Of a stretch of DNA of 64,000 nucleotides, positions 46,001-54,535 are shown piece after piece. Below the pieces are notes generated by a model. That model was not told the origin of the DNA. It saw only the letters and a program-made list of their open reading frames with translations, and made no database searches. A program made the translations under genes and the position numbers. The stretch comes from an uncultured Collinsella sp. (GTDB lineage: Bacteria > Actinomycetota > Coriobacteriia > Coriobacteriales > Coriobacteriaceae): positions 1-64,000 of the forward strand of contig UROM01000001.1 of the NCBI GenBank assembly GCA_900549455.1. The letters are read 5' to 3'. The stretch's first letter is position 1. Every line of letters starts with the position of its first letter.

Positions 46001-49000
46001 ATGGTGTTCGTCAAAAGGTCTGCAGGGTTTGCAGCGGCAGGTGGGATGAAGAGCGTTATACCTACGTGGACACTTACGCCCCCACCATTTATGACCTCTG
46101 GGTAGATAAGGCCTACTGCGAGAGCGTTTCGTTTGACGTGTTCGATGACCGCGACGAGACGGTGGCGGTTACCGATAACGGCAAGGAGCTCAAGGCTGGC
46201 AAGGACGGAAAGTACACGGTTAAGGCCGCTGAAGGCGATGCCGGTACAGAGCATGTAATCGTGGCTACGGACACTGCCGGCAACAAAGAGACCATCACAA
46301 TTAAGATGTACGCCGAGCATGCGTATAAATGGACAATCGACAAGCAGCCGACGGTTACCGAGACCGGCTCCAAACATGGTACGTGCTCCGTGTGCGGCCA
46401 TGAGTCGGGCGCGGTAGAGATTCCGGCCCTGGCTGTTAAGGGCTATTCGGGCAAATATGACGGCAAGGACCACTCTGTCGATGCTTCGGCCCTGCCCGAG
46501 GGCGCCGTCGTTGAGTACAAGGCTGCTGACGGCAGCTGGACGAGCGATGCGCCCAGCATTAGGGACGCCGGCAGTGTGACGGTCGACTATCGCGTCACGA
46601 TTGATGACGCGGCGGTTGAGGGCCAGGTGACACTCGAGGTCACTCCGCTCGCGATCACGGTTTCCGCTTTGGACGCCTCCAAGACGTACGGCGATTCTGA
46701 TCCCGCGCTGGGGTGGGAGGTCACCAAGGGCAAGCTTGTCAAGGACGAGAGCCTCCAGGGCATCACCGTCTCTCGCGAGGTCGGCGAGGCCGTGCGCAAG
46801 GACGGCTACGCCGTGACGGCAGCGCAGTCCGAAGGCGCCAACCCCAACTACAAGATTACGTTCAAGGATGGCACCTTTACGATCGGCAAGCGCGAGCTCT
46901 CCGTAACGTGGGACACCACTACTGAGTTCACCTACGACGGCGAGGAGCACTGTCCCCAAGCGAAGCTCCACAACGTTGTCGGCGATGACGATCTCTCCGC
47001 GTGTGTTGACGGCGCCAAAGTCAAGGCTGGCACCTACACGGCGAAAATCACCGAGCTGACGGGCGACGACGCGGGTAACTACAAGCTTCCCGCCGAAGGC
47101 CTGACGTGCGAGTTCTCCATCAAGAAGGCGCCCCAGGGCGCGCCGAAGGTCCAGGCCACGGCCGAGACTGTGAGTGGCAAGTCCGACGGTAAGATCACGG
47201 GCGTCGACGCTATGATGGAGTGGCGCGCCAAGGACTCTGGCGAGTATCGGGGCGTGCCCGAAGGCGTGACTGAGATTGCGGGTTGCGCTGTCGGCACGTA
47301 CGAGGTGCGCTACCGCGCCGATAGCGACCATGATGCCTCCTCCGCCACCGAGGTTACCGTTAATGCCGGCGGCAAGCTCGTCGTGACGCTGCCTGCCAAG
47401 CAGGTCGGCTATACGATCACGGCGAACCCGGGCGAGCTTGACTGGCACGGATCAACCACCCTCACGGTCGGCATCGAGAGCGGCTACTTTACTGACAACG
47501 ACTCTTACGCCGTCAAGGTCAACAATGCCGTTGTGACGCCCGACGCGCGTGGCGAGTTCACCGTCCAGAACGCCGAGAGCGACCTCGTCGTCACCGTCGA
47601 GGGCGTGCGCAAGCACGAGGCCGTGAACGATGAGTGGCTCTCCGACGACAGCACGCATTGGCATAAGTGCGCCTGTGGTGACAAGATCGACGAGAGTGTG
47701 CACACCTTTGAGTGGGTCGTCGACAAGGCACCCACGGCAACTGAGGTGGGCTCCAAGCATCAGCAGTGCACGGTCTGTGGACACGCGTTGCCTGCAGTCG
47801 AGATTCCGGCTGCCGCCATCGTTGGCTACTCCGACGAGTACGACGGTGCGTATCACACGGTCGACGCGACGAGCCTGCCCGAGGGCGCGACGGCCCAGTA
47901 CAGCACCGACGGCAAGAACTGGTCCTCCGAGGCCCCCAAGATTCGCGACGTTGGCACGCTGACCGTTGTCTACCAGGTGACGATCGACGGTGCGACTGCC
48001 GAGGGCGAGGTTACGCTCGAGGTCAAGCCGCGCGCGATCACGGTCACCGCCCAGGACGCTTCTAAGACCTACGGCGAGGCCGACCCCGTGTTTACGTGGG
48101 CGATCACATCCGGCGAGCTTGTCGAGGGCGAGAGCCTTCAGGGCATTGAGATTAAGCGCGAAGATGACGACAACGTGCGCGACGGCGGCTATGCTCTGCA
48201 CCTGACGCAGGCCAAGGACGCTAACCCCAACTACAACATCACGTTTGTTGACGGCGTGTTCACCATCAACCAGCGCGTGCTCACTGTGAAGTGGGGTACC
48301 AGCGAGTTTGTTTACGATGGCAAGGAGCACTGCCCCGAGGCGACGCTCGGCAACGTTATCGACGACGATGACCTTGGCGCGACCGTCGAGGGCTCTCAGA
48401 CCGAGGTTGGCACCTATACCGCGACCCTCACCGCACTGACGGGCAAGGCTGCTGGCAACTACGCACTTCCGACTGAGGGCCTGACGTGCGACTTCTCCAT
48501 CAAGAACGCCGCGCAGGGCGCGCCGGTGGTCCAGGCTGCGGCCGAGACCGTGAGCGGCAAGCGTGACGGCAAGATCACGGGTGTCGACGCGACGATGGAG
48601 TGGCGCGCCAAGGGTGCCGCCGAGTATCAGGCGGTGGGCGAGGGCGTGACCGAGCTTACGGGTCTTGCCGCCGGCACGTATGAGGTGCGCTACCAGGCCA
48701 AGGCCAACTACGACGCTTCTTTTGCCACCGAGGTTACCGTGGCGGCCGGTCCCAAGCTGGTCGTGTCACTGCCGAGCAATCAGGTGGGCTACGCGCTCAC
48801 CGCGACGGCAACCGAGCTCGACTGGCACGGCGCCGCAACGCTCACCATGAGCATCGACAGCGCGTATTTTGCGGGTAAGGACTACGCCGTCAAGGTCAAC
48901 GGCACGTCCGTTAAGCTTTCCGCCAAGGGCACCTATGAGCTCAAGGATGTCGAGGGCGACGCGAATGTGACGGTCGAGGGTATCCTCAAGCACGAGCCCG

Positions 49001-49650
49001 ACGGCTCCGGCTGGGCACACGACGCCAAGAACCACTGGCATGTCTGCCGCTGCGGCGAAGTTCTCGACAAGGCCGAGCATACCTTTGAGTGGGTCGTCGA
49101 TAGGCCGGCGACCACCGAGGCCAAGGGCGAGAGGTACCAGAAGTGCACCGTCTGCGGCGAGAAGGGCAAGACCGAGGAGATCGCGATTCTGGCACCAGAG
49201 ATCATCGACGGCAAGGGCCAGACGATGGTGGTCGACGCCGCCAAGGACCTGAGCTTCCGCTCGAGCGCGCCGCTCAGGTACTTCCAGAAGGTGCTGGTCG
49301 ACGACAAGGAGGTCGCCGTCGAGAACTACGTGCTCACCGAGGGCTCCACGATCGTGACGCTTAAGGCGAGCTTCCTGAATACACTCGGCGTGGGCGAACA
49401 CAAGCTGAGCGTGGTTTCGACCACGGGCACGGCCGAGACGAACTTTACCGTTGCCGAGGCTGCCAAGCCCGCTCCTGGCCAGGCAACCACGACTACTACG
49501 ACCACGACTACGACTTCCAAGCCTAAGAAGAAGGCTGGCAAGGAGACGTTGCCTGAGTCCGGCGACAGCACGTACGTCATTGCTGGCGCCGTACTCGCTG
49601 CCGGCATGGCGGCTCTGCTGCTGGCTTGGGCCATGAAGCGCCGCGCGTAG
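43009..49650 (+). CDS. Giant cell-wall-anchored surface protein with MBG-like repeats
   Basis: 2,213 residues. Signal peptide residues 1-36, ending AVANAE. Residues about 40-500 look like a right-handed beta-helix (many short repeats with TFNNCSFTGS and VNLNDCKMSNF). Then a series of MBG/YDG-type beta modules follows, with KTYGDSDP and KTYGEADP motifs and CxxC pairs (CSVCGHE, CTVCGHA). From about residue 1,104 an approximately 460-residue block occurs twice and begins a third time. The C terminus has a Thr run, Lys-rich stretch, LPESG sorting motif near 2,181, a membrane helix and KRRA tail. Start ATG 43009 or 43024; both have ribosome sites. Probably an adhesin or glycan-binding protein. Confidence 0.88.
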   Translation: MKEKKMGMRAALMRLLGIATVACALVATPAVANAETQVMPDGVRAEVLSLKQANNEPVQITEPGSYVLKTAEGEVTPSSGYTIDAPDASRINPVRIYIDGTVYVNDKTNWRVEQTRWLFNIKQGSNIEFIGVNNPCVSFHRNQKQFESVSGFLTDRYYSGGYKKASGDISVGLGVGDGSQNFILSYGSKYEQKVPAISLGSTEGKLTAKFEKMKIQGYVGKSGAVAGNAQEYAVPVHLFREGRDTTGGNTNSFAATFTDCVFYDTSGDFNGAVSVDGNSSFKMPKDGSAVAKLTATFNNCSFTGSNGENVGVRQTNNSYSSVEAARYFTNSSVLNTYAVAGVMGVTNATVNLNDCKMSNFHSTRSSSADNTLTVDALNVARSARCNINGGEISRYGARGNTCVVYAAGTLTLNGSPEIASYWKNSHADDTNYGDKYTEADKATGTAKSLYVPKKKSVDANVPALNIASDFSVRGGFGDNVWISIEETADSNGVKSRVLGTCESNKIEGVVPDGSSENDDNSDKYEVVNLNGDLTFRETIHQHKWKVEADGMGVKASCVGPFRNSECEYGMGEDGEPKKYLRATYKLSMSKATSSQSTELVYDGCPVKIALNKDGAWNLEQMGVTASGEFTWYQCKSQADAEAYKNGTKLKGAPTDAGYYYVVTSFKTASGQTLEGKKSFEISQRRLVKNQSYKFTLKDGGKGAGKYAYDGKEHQPVVESAKFKNGAGEWVDLVEGKDYELSARSESGLKQTEPGQYECIVIGKGNFTTDGGTTSVLTLKWEIVDVSRFDLEVAGFDGTYDGDEHGITVNVKNDPVPADMKIEYCEEGGDWTTKKPTYRNAAEYTTSYRVTASDYLTVTGSATVKISKADQKAPTGLVGNNWTTCSSKDGSISGVTKAMEYRRGSSGSYQKITSDGKLTGLTKSGTYYVRFAEDSNHNASADAEVKIEQGPHAVADNAAWKPNGEGSHVKVCKYCKKTQERQPCRWKYEIVTPATPEADGVRQKVCRVCSGRWDEERYTYVDTYAPTIYDLWVDKAYCESVSFDVFDDRDETVAVTDNGKELKAGKDGKYTVKAAEGDAGTEHVIVATDTAGNKETITIKMYAEHAYKWTIDKQPTVTETGSKHGTCSVCGHESGAVEIPALAVKGYSGKYDGKDHSVDASALPEGAVVEYKAADGSWTSDAPSIRDAGSVTVDYRVTIDDAAVEGQVTLEVTPLAITVSALDASKTYGDSDPALGWEVTKGKLVKDESLQGITVSREVGEAVRKDGYAVTAAQSEGANPNYKITFKDGTFTIGKRELSVTWDTTTEFTYDGEEHCPQAKLHNVVGDDDLSACVDGAKVKAGTYTAKITELTGDDAGNYKLPAEGLTCEFSIKKAPQGAPKVQATAETVSGKSDGKITGVDAMMEWRAKDSGEYRGVPEGVTEIAGCAVGTYEVRYRADSDHDASSATEVTVNAGGKLVVTLPAKQVGYTITANPGELDWHGSTTLTVGIESGYFTDNDSYAVKVNNAVVTPDARGEFTVQNAESDLVVTVEGVRKHEAVNDEWLSDDSTHWHKCACGDKIDESVHTFEWVVDKAPTATEVGSKHQQCTVCGHALPAVEIPAAAIVGYSDEYDGAYHTVDATSLPEGATAQYSTDGKNWSSEAPKIRDVGTLTVVYQVTIDGATAEGEVTLEVKPRAITVTAQDASKTYGEADPVFTWAITSGELVEGESLQGIEIKREDDDNVRDGGYALHLTQAKDANPNYNITFVDGVFTINQRVLTVKWGTSEFVYDGKEHCPEATLGNVIDDDDLGATVEGSQTEVGTYTATLTALTGKAAGNYALPTEGLTCDFSIKNAAQGAPVVQAAAETVSGKRDGKITGVDATMEWRAKGAAEYQAVGEGVTELTGLAAGTYEVRYQAKANYDASFATEVTVAAGPKLVVSLPSNQVGYALTATATELDWHGAATLTMSIDSAYFAGKDYAVKVNGTSVKLSAKGTYELKDVEGDANVTVEGILKHEPDGSGWAHDAKNHWHVCRCGEVLDKAEHTFEWVVDRPATTEAKGERYQKCTVCGEKGKTEEIAILAPEIIDGKGQTMVVDAAKDLSFRSSAPLRYFQKVLVDDKEVAVENYVLTEGSTIVTLKASFLNTLGVGEHKLSVVSTTGTAETNFTVAEAAKPAPGQATTTTTTTTTTSKPKKKAGKETLPESGDSTYVIAGAVLAAGMAALLLAWAMKRRA
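46317..49078 (+). repeat. Two tandem repeats of about 1.38 kb inside the surface-protein gene
   Basis: Unit 1 starts at 46317 (HAYKWTIDKQPTVTETGSKH), unit 2 at 47701 (HTFEWVVDKAPTATEVGSKH), and a partial unit 3 at 49079 (HTFEWVVDRPATTEAKG). Each holds two MBG-like modules, an AETVSGKxDGKITGVDA segment, a xVGYxxTAxxxELDWHG module and an HWHxCxCG knuckle. Confidence 0.85.
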
Positions 49651-49666
49651 TCGCGCGCCAGTCCCC

Positions 49667-49702
49667 AGCGGGCCCGGATCGAGCGATTCGGGCCCGCTTC
49701 TA
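49667..49702 (+). terminator. Terminator after the surface-protein gene
   Basis: AGCGGGCCCG (49667-49676) pairs with CGGGCCCGCT (49689-49698), followed by TCT; the T tract is short. Confidence 0.65.
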
Positions 49703-49742
49703 TGCCAACCGCCTCTCGGACCAAGACAAAACGGGCTGCTCG

Positions 49743-49811
49743 AATCTTGGGGCGGGTCCATTTTCAACTATCCTCAGCTTGCCAGTTCGAAAATGGACCC
49801 GCCCCAAGATT
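49743..49811. repeat. 69-bp palindrome with 22-bp perfect arms
   Basis: Arms 49743-49764 and 49790-49811 (core CTTGGGGCGGGTCCATTTT) pair perfectly around a 25-base loop. It sits between the surface-protein terminator and the nadA control region, another long-arm intergenic hairpin with its own sequence. Confidence 0.82.
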
Positions 49812-49830
49812 GAATCTTTATTCCAACTTT

Positions 49831-49874
49831 ACACCTGGCTTTACAGCTGTCTTGTCAGCTGTAAAGCCAGGTGT
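49831..49874 (+). promoter_or_regulatory. nadA control palindrome, NiaR operator candidate
   Basis: ACACCTGGCTTTACAGCTG (49831-49849) and its perfect complement (49856-49874) around TCTTGT. It overlaps a possible promoter, TTGTCA (49853-49858), 16 bases, CATACT (49875-49880). The start codon of nadA follows 36 bases later. A niacin-responsive repressor gene, niaR, closes the operon, so this is the natural place for its operator. I infer the site; I cannot match it to a published NiaR consensus from memory. Confidence 0.55.
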
Positions 49875-49915
49875 CATACTAAAGCTCCAAGATTCGCCAA
49901 AAGAGAGGGGCCTTG

Positions 49916-50941
49916 ATGGCACAGAGCGCGAACATGGATGCATCGGAGCTTGCACGCGATATCGCGGCCGGCCTGGCATCGGCAACGACGGCAACGGAGC
50001 GCGCGGCACTGGTGCCCGCAGAGCTCGTCGAGGCCATTCATCAGCTAAAAACCCAACGTGACGCAGTGATCCTGGCGCACTATTATGTGGCGCCCGAGGT
50101 CCAGGCCGTTGCCGATTACGTCGGCGACAGCTTCTACTTGGCAAAGCTCGCCAAGAGCCTGCCGCAGCAGACTATCGTGCTGTGCGGCGTGGAGTTTATG
50201 GGCGAGAGCGCCAAGCTGCTCAATCCCACCAAGACCGTGCTGCTGCCCGAGCCGGGCGCGGACTGTCCCATGGCGCACATGGTCAAGCGCGAGACGGTCG
50301 ACGCGGCGCGCGCCGAGTATGGCGACGACCTGGCCGTGGTGTGCTACGTCAACTCCACGGTCGAGATCAAGAGCTGGAGTGATGTGTGCGTTACCAGCTC
50401 TAACGCCGTCAAGATCGTCTCCGAGCTGCCGCAGCAGCACATCTTGTTCATTCCCGACCAGAACCTGGGCCGCTTTGTGGCCGAGCAGGTGCCCCAAAAG
50501 CACGTCATCCTCAACAACGGCTACTGCCCGCGTCATCACATCATCACCGTCGAGCAGATCGTCGACGCGCAGGAGGCGCACCCCGACGCGCTCGTGCTGG
50601 CTCACCCCGAGTGCAAGGCCGACGTCCTGGCCGAGGCTGACTACATCGGCTCTACTGCCGGCATCATCAAGTATGCCGAGGAGTCGGACGCGAGCGAGTT
50701 CATCATCGTGACGGTCCGCGGCGTGCTCTACGAACTCGAGCGCCGCTGCCAGGGCACCGGCAAGAAGTTCTACTTCCCTGCGGTGCAGCCCACCTGCGTC
50801 AACATGGATCTCATCACGCTCGAAAAGCTCGTGCACTGCCTGGAGACGGGCGAGGGCGAGGTGCAGATTGGCGTGTCGGACGAGGCCGCCGATCAGGCCA
50901 AGCTCACGCTCGACCGCATGCTCGAGTACGCGGCACGCTAA
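49916..50941 (+). CDS. nadA: Quinolinate synthase
   Basis: 341 residues from ATG 49916 (a TTG lies one codon before), with AGAGAGGGG upstream. Condenses iminoaspartate with dihydroxyacetone phosphate to quinolinate, using a 4Fe-4S cluster. The three cluster Cys can be placed in LCGVEFMGESAK, HPECKADV and QPTCVNM. LAHYYVAPEVQAVAD near residue 55 is the typical N-terminal substrate region. First gene of nadA-nadB-nadC-niaR. Confidence 0.95.
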   Translation: MAQSANMDASELARDIAAGLASATTATERAALVPAELVEAIHQLKTQRDAVILAHYYVAPEVQAVADYVGDSFYLAKLAKSLPQQTIVLCGVEFMGESAKLLNPTKTVLLPEPGADCPMAHMVKRETVDAARAEYGDDLAVVCYVNSTVEIKSWSDVCVTSSNAVKIVSELPQQHILFIPDQNLGRFVAEQVPQKHVILNNGYCPRHHIITVEQIVDAQEAHPDALVLAHPECKADVLAEADYIGSTAGIIKYAEESDASEFIIVTVRGVLYELERRCQGTGKKFYFPAVQPTCVNMDLITLEKLVHCLETGEGEVQIGVSDEAADQAKLTLDRMLEYAAR

Positions 50942-50997
50942 GCCAATGTGACATGAGGGACCATCCCTTATGCCACAGTACAAGGGAGAGGATTCCT

Positions 50998-52374
50998 GTG
51001 GAAACCAAACAATACCCCGATATGGAGTGTGACGTCGTCATTGCCGGTTGCGGCGTGGCGGGCCTGTATGCGGCTCTCAATCTGCCGACGAGCACGCGCG
51101 TAATCATGCTCTCCAAGGGCGCTGTCGACGAGTGCGATTCGATGCTCGCGCAGGGCGGCATCTGCGTACTGCCCGAGGGTTCTGACTACGATGCCTTCTT
51201 TGAGGACACTATGCACGCCGGCCATTACGAGAACCGCCGCGAGAGTGTAGACATCATGATTCGCTCGAGCCGTTCGGTCATCAACGACCTGCTGGCCATG
51301 GGCGTGGACTTTGAGCGGAAGGCCGACGGCAGCCTCGACTTTACCCGCGAGGGCGCGCACAGCCGCCCGCGCATCGCCTTCCATGCCGATATTACGGGCA
51401 AGGAAATTACGACCAAGCTGCTCCAGGCTGTCCGCAAGCTGGATAACGTGCAGATTCTCGAACACGTTGCCATGACCGACATCCTGACCGCCGAGCGCGA
51501 TGACGCCACGGTGTGCACCGGCGTCGTCGCCGTCGCCGTGGACGAGGACGATTCAGCTCGCCCCGCCGACGAGCTGGCAAATGCCGCTGAGGGCGTGCGT
51601 GCTGGTAAGCCGTTTAAGATCCATGCCCGCCATACGCTGTGGGCAACGGGCGGTATCGGTGGCGTGTACGACCACTCGACCAACTACCCGCAGCTCACCG
51701 GTGACGCCTGCTACATCGCGCAGGAGCACGGCATCACGATGGAGCACCTGGACTACGTGCAGATCCACCCCACGGGCCTGTTCTCGCCGCAGCCGGGTCG
51801 CACGTTCCTGATCAGCGAAAGCTGTCGCGGCGAGGGCGCGATTCTGCTCAATGCCGCCGGCGAGCGCTTTACCGACGAGTTGCAGCCGCGCGACGTTGTC
51901 GCCGCCGCCATCCGCGAGCAGATGAAGCAGGACGGCACCGAGCACGAGTGGCTGAGCTTTGCCCCCGTCGAGCGCGATGTGGTGACCGGGCACTTTACCA
52001 ACATCCGCGCGCGCTGCCTGGAGGACGGTCGCGATATCTTGGACGAGCCCATTCCCGTCACGCCCACGCAGCACTACTTTATGGGCGGCGTGTGGGTCGA
52101 CAAGGACGGCCGCACCTCGATGCCCGAGCTCTACGCCGCCGGCGAGACGGCCTGCAATGGCGTGCACGGCAAGAACCGCCTGGCTTCTAACAGCCTGCTC
52201 GAGTCTCTGGTTTGGGGCCGCCGCGCCGCGTGGTACATGCGTACCGGCAAGTCGCTGGCCGTGGAGCAGGCCGGTGAGCCCGCGCTTGACGGGCGTCACC
52301 GCGCCCTGAGCGCCGACCCCCTGGCAATCGATGATTTGGCCCGTGCCGCCGGCACGCAGGCCGTGGAGGAGTAG
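50998..52374 (+). CDS. nadB: L-aspartate oxidase
   Basis: 458 residues from GTG 50998, six bases after GGGAGAGG; a longer reading to 50953 lacks a ribosome site. The flavin-binding CDVVIAGCGVAGLYAAL opens the protein, and the active-site region shows HPTGLFSPQPGRTFLISESCRGEGA. The C-terminal FAD part is PELYAAGETACNGVHGKNRLASNS. It is shorter than the E. coli enzyme (about 540 residues), because the C-terminal helical domain is largely missing. It makes iminoaspartate for NadA. Confidence 0.93.
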   Translation: METKQYPDMECDVVIAGCGVAGLYAALNLPTSTRVIMLSKGAVDECDSMLAQGGICVLPEGSDYDAFFEDTMHAGHYENRRESVDIMIRSSRSVINDLLAMGVDFERKADGSLDFTREGAHSRPRIAFHADITGKEITTKLLQAVRKLDNVQILEHVAMTDILTAERDDATVCTGVVAVAVDEDDSARPADELANAAEGVRAGKPFKIHARHTLWATGGIGGVYDHSTNYPQLTGDACYIAQEHGITMEHLDYVQIHPTGLFSPQPGRTFLISESCRGEGAILLNAAGERFTDELQPRDVVAAAIREQMKQDGTEHEWLSFAPVERDVVTGHFTNIRARCLEDGRDILDEPIPVTPTQHYFMGGVWVDKDGRTSMPELYAAGETACNGVHGKNRLASNSLLESLVWGRRAAWYMRTGKSLAVEQAGEPALDGRHRALSADPLAIDDLARAAGTQAVEE

Positions 52375-52377
52375 ACC

Positions 52378-53238
52378 ATGAATCCCATTACCATGAAGCT
52401 CGTCGTCGATGATCTGATTCTGCAGGCTCTGCGCGAGGACATCACGTTTGAGGACGTGAGCACAGCGAGCGTGTGTCCCACGGCGCGTCCCGCCACGGTG
52501 GAGCTTATCGCCAAGGCCGATGGCATCATCGCCGGCCTGGACGTATTCGCCCGCACCTTTGAGCTGCTGGATCCGCAGAGCTCCGTGTTGTTCGATGTCG
52601 CGGACGGCGACGAGGTACACGCTGGCGACCATGTGGGCCAGGTGCGCGGCGACGCGCGCGTGCTGCTTTCGGGCGAGCGCGTGGCGCTCAACTATCTGCA
52701 GCGCATGAGCGGCATCGCCACTTACACGCATCGGATGGCGGCTGCGCTCGAGGGCACCAAGACCGTGCTTGTCGACACGCGCAAGACCACGCCGGGAATG
52801 CGCGTCTTCGAGAAGGCCGCAGTCGAGATCGGCGGCGGCAGCAACCACCGTTACAACCTGTCGACGGCCGTCATGCTCAAGGACAACCACATCGATGCCG
52901 CCGGTGGCGTGACGCGTGCGATCGAGATGGCACGCGCCCATGCATCGTTTACCACGACGGTCGAGATCGAGTGCGAGAACCTGGACATGGTGCGCGAGGC
53001 TGTGGAGGCCGGCGCCGACATCATCATGTTCGACAACATGACCCACGACGATATGGCTGCCGCGATTGAATTTATCGCCGGTCGTGCCAAGACCGAGTGC
53101 TCGGGCAACGTGGACGCCAGCAATATCCGCGCGCTTGCCGACCTGGGCGTTGACTTTATTAGCTCGGGGGCGCTGACGCACTCTGCGCCGATTCTCGACC
53201 TCTCGCTTAAGCACCTGCGTCTGCTGGACGGTAAATAA
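52378..53238 (+). CDS. nadC: Nicotinate-nucleotide pyrophosphorylase (carboxylating)
   Basis: 286 residues. Converts quinolinate and PRPP to nicotinate mononucleotide. Seen are LREDITFEDVST, GERVALNYLQRMSGIAT, VDTRKTTPGMRVFEKAAV, GGGSNHRYNL and MLKDNHI, all family marks. Starts three bases after the nadB stop; its stop overlaps the niaR start. Confidence 0.96.
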   Translation: MNPITMKLVVDDLILQALREDITFEDVSTASVCPTARPATVELIAKADGIIAGLDVFARTFELLDPQSSVLFDVADGDEVHAGDHVGQVRGDARVLLSGERVALNYLQRMSGIATYTHRMAAALEGTKTVLVDTRKTTPGMRVFEKAAVEIGGGSNHRYNLSTAVMLKDNHIDAAGGVTRAIEMARAHASFTTTVEIECENLDMVREAVEAGADIIMFDNMTHDDMAAAIEFIAGRAKTECSGNVDASNIRALADLGVDFISSGALTHSAPILDLSLKHLRLLDGK

Positions 53239-53783
53239 TGGACGCCCGCGAGCGTCGCCGTGCCATCTTGGCCGTGCTCGAGGGAGCCAAAGATCCCGTC
53301 TCGGGCAGCGCGCTTGCCCACGAGGTGGGCGTGAGCCGTCAGGTCGTGGTGCAGGACATCGCCCTGCTGCGCGCCGACGGGCACGATATCGTCGCCACCA
53401 ATCGTGGCTATGTACTACAGGAGGCGCCGAGCAGCCCGGCTGTGCCCACGCGTCTGGTCAAGGTACGCCATGGCGTGGAACAGGCGGGCGATGAGCTCAC
53501 GAGCATCGTCGACGCGGGCGGCGCCGTGCTCAACGTGATCGTCAACCACCGCGTGTACGGCAAGATCACGGCCGACCTGGACATCCGCAATCGTCGCGAT
53601 GTTGAGCGCTACCTGCACGATATCGAGAGCGGCAAGAGCTTTCCGCTGCTAACGGTGACGAGCGGCTATCACTTCCATCGTATTGCGGCAGAAGACGAGC
53701 AAACCCTCGACGAGATCGAGGCCATGCTCAAGGAGAAAGGTTACTTGGCGGACCTAATGCCCTACGAGGACGATTTGTCCTAG
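53238..53783 (+). CDS. niaR: NiaR (YrxA) transcriptional repressor of NAD synthesis
   Basis: 181 residues. N-terminal helix-turn-helix (RRRAILAVLEGAKDPVSGSALAHEVGVSRQVVVQDIALLRADG, residues 5-48), then a 3H domain with His residues in VRHGVEQAGDE, VNHRVYGKI and GYHFHRIA, which binds nicotinate with a metal in known members. Its ATG overlaps the nadC stop by one base (TAATG). It probably represses nadABC and itself when nicotinate is plentiful. Confidence 0.9.
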   Translation: MDARERRRAILAVLEGAKDPVSGSALAHEVGVSRQVVVQDIALLRADGHDIVATNRGYVLQEAPSSPAVPTRLVKVRHGVEQAGDELTSIVDAGGAVLNVIVNHRVYGKITADLDIRNRRDVERYLHDIESGKSFPLLTVTSGYHFHRIAAEDEQTLDEIEAMLKEKGYLADLMPYEDDLS

Positions 53784-53800
53784 TCGACGCCGCATCTATA

Positions 53801-53867
53801 AGTTGCGGTGAAATAGTTCCTAAAATCGGCATCCAAGCCATAAAACAGGAACTATTCCACCGCAACT
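53801..53867. repeat. 67-bp palindrome after niaR
   Basis: Arms of 21 bases at 53801-53821 and 53847-53867 (AGTTGCGGTGAAATAGTTCC against GGAACTATTCCACCGCAACT) with one wobble. It lies 17 bases after the niaR stop; no T tract follows. Confidence 0.8.
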
Positions 53868-53905
53868 GCCAAGGGTCCCGCTTCAAATTAGCTGCCCACA
53901 CATGC

Positions 53906-53944
53906 AAAAGGAGGCCTCCGCGGCGATGCGGAGGCCTCCTTTTT
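53906..53944. terminator. Bidirectional terminator between niaR and ferredoxin genes
   Basis: AAAAGGAGGCCTCCGC (53906-53921) pairs with GCGGAGGCCTCCTTTT (53928-53944); A and T runs flank both sides. Confidence 0.9.
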
Positions 53945-53983
53945 GTGCACGGTGTACTTGTGAGTGTGCAAGTGGGGGAGTTG

Positions 53984-54169
53984 TTACTCCTCGACGATCT
54001 CGGTGATCGCGCCGGCGGGGCAAGCGTCCTGGCAAGCGCCACAGGCGACGCAGGAATCCTCGTCAGCGACGGTAGCGACGTCCTGGAGCTCCAGAACGCC
54101 AGCGGGGCAGGAGTCGACGCAAACGCCACAAGCGATGCACTCGTCGGCATCAATTACGGGATGAGCCAT
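53984..54169 (-). CDS. Ferredoxin, 2[4Fe-4S]
   Basis: 61 residues from ATG 54167-54169 (MAHPVIDADECIACGVC). Two cluster motifs, CIACGVCVDSCPAG and CVACGACQDACPAG, bind two 4Fe-4S centres. AGAGAGGAAACTACC precedes the start. A low-potential electron carrier of anaerobic metabolism. A longer reading lacks a ribosome site. Single gene, divergent from dnaK. Confidence 0.95.
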   Translation of the reverse strand: MAHPVIDADECIACGVCVDSCPAGVLELQDVATVADEDSCVACGACQDACPAGAITEIVEE

Positions 54170-54469
54170 GGTAGTTTCCTCTCTGTTGACCGACGCTACA
54201 GGCGATGTGCGTCGGTTTGATTCGGGCAAAAACATACCACGGGAGCGACCGTTTGCAATACCCTCTGACCGGCATCTTCATACCGTTCGCCGAGTATGCC
54301 GCGGCTTACTAAAAAACATGCAGGTGAGGCCGTTGAGCTGCGCAAATGTTAGCTATAGGTGACTTGAAATATAGGGCGATTGAGCGTGCTTGCGGAAACC
54401 GCATCCCGTAATCCACGTCCAAAACGGGACACGGCTTCAGACTCGCACCTCAGTCAACTCTACATAGAT

Positions 54470-54535
54470 CTCAATAGACCTGTTGAGAACTCAAACAGTG
54501 TATCTACCTGCGCATTTGAGAACCTAAACTCTCAG
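54470..54535. promoter_or_regulatory. Candidate HspR half-sites upstream of dnaK
   Basis: The 509-base gap 54170-54678 holds a cluster of TTGAG/CTCAA half-sites: CTCAA 54470-54474, TTGAG 54483-54487, CTCAA 54490-54494, TTGAG 54516-54520. The middle pair forms CTGTTGAGAACTCAAACAG (54480-54498). They resemble the HspR-bound HAIR motif (CTTGAGT-N7-ACTCAAG) but the spacing is not canonical. TTGACT at 54557-54562 may be a -35 box. No gene is in this gap. Confidence 0.45.

Noticed and set aside
44860..47448. 862-codon open frame on the minus strand inside the surface-protein gene
   Set aside because: It is the antisense shadow of a GC-rich gene with strong sense-strand features (signal peptide, repeats, LPESG); its protein is Arg/Leu-rich and has no motif.
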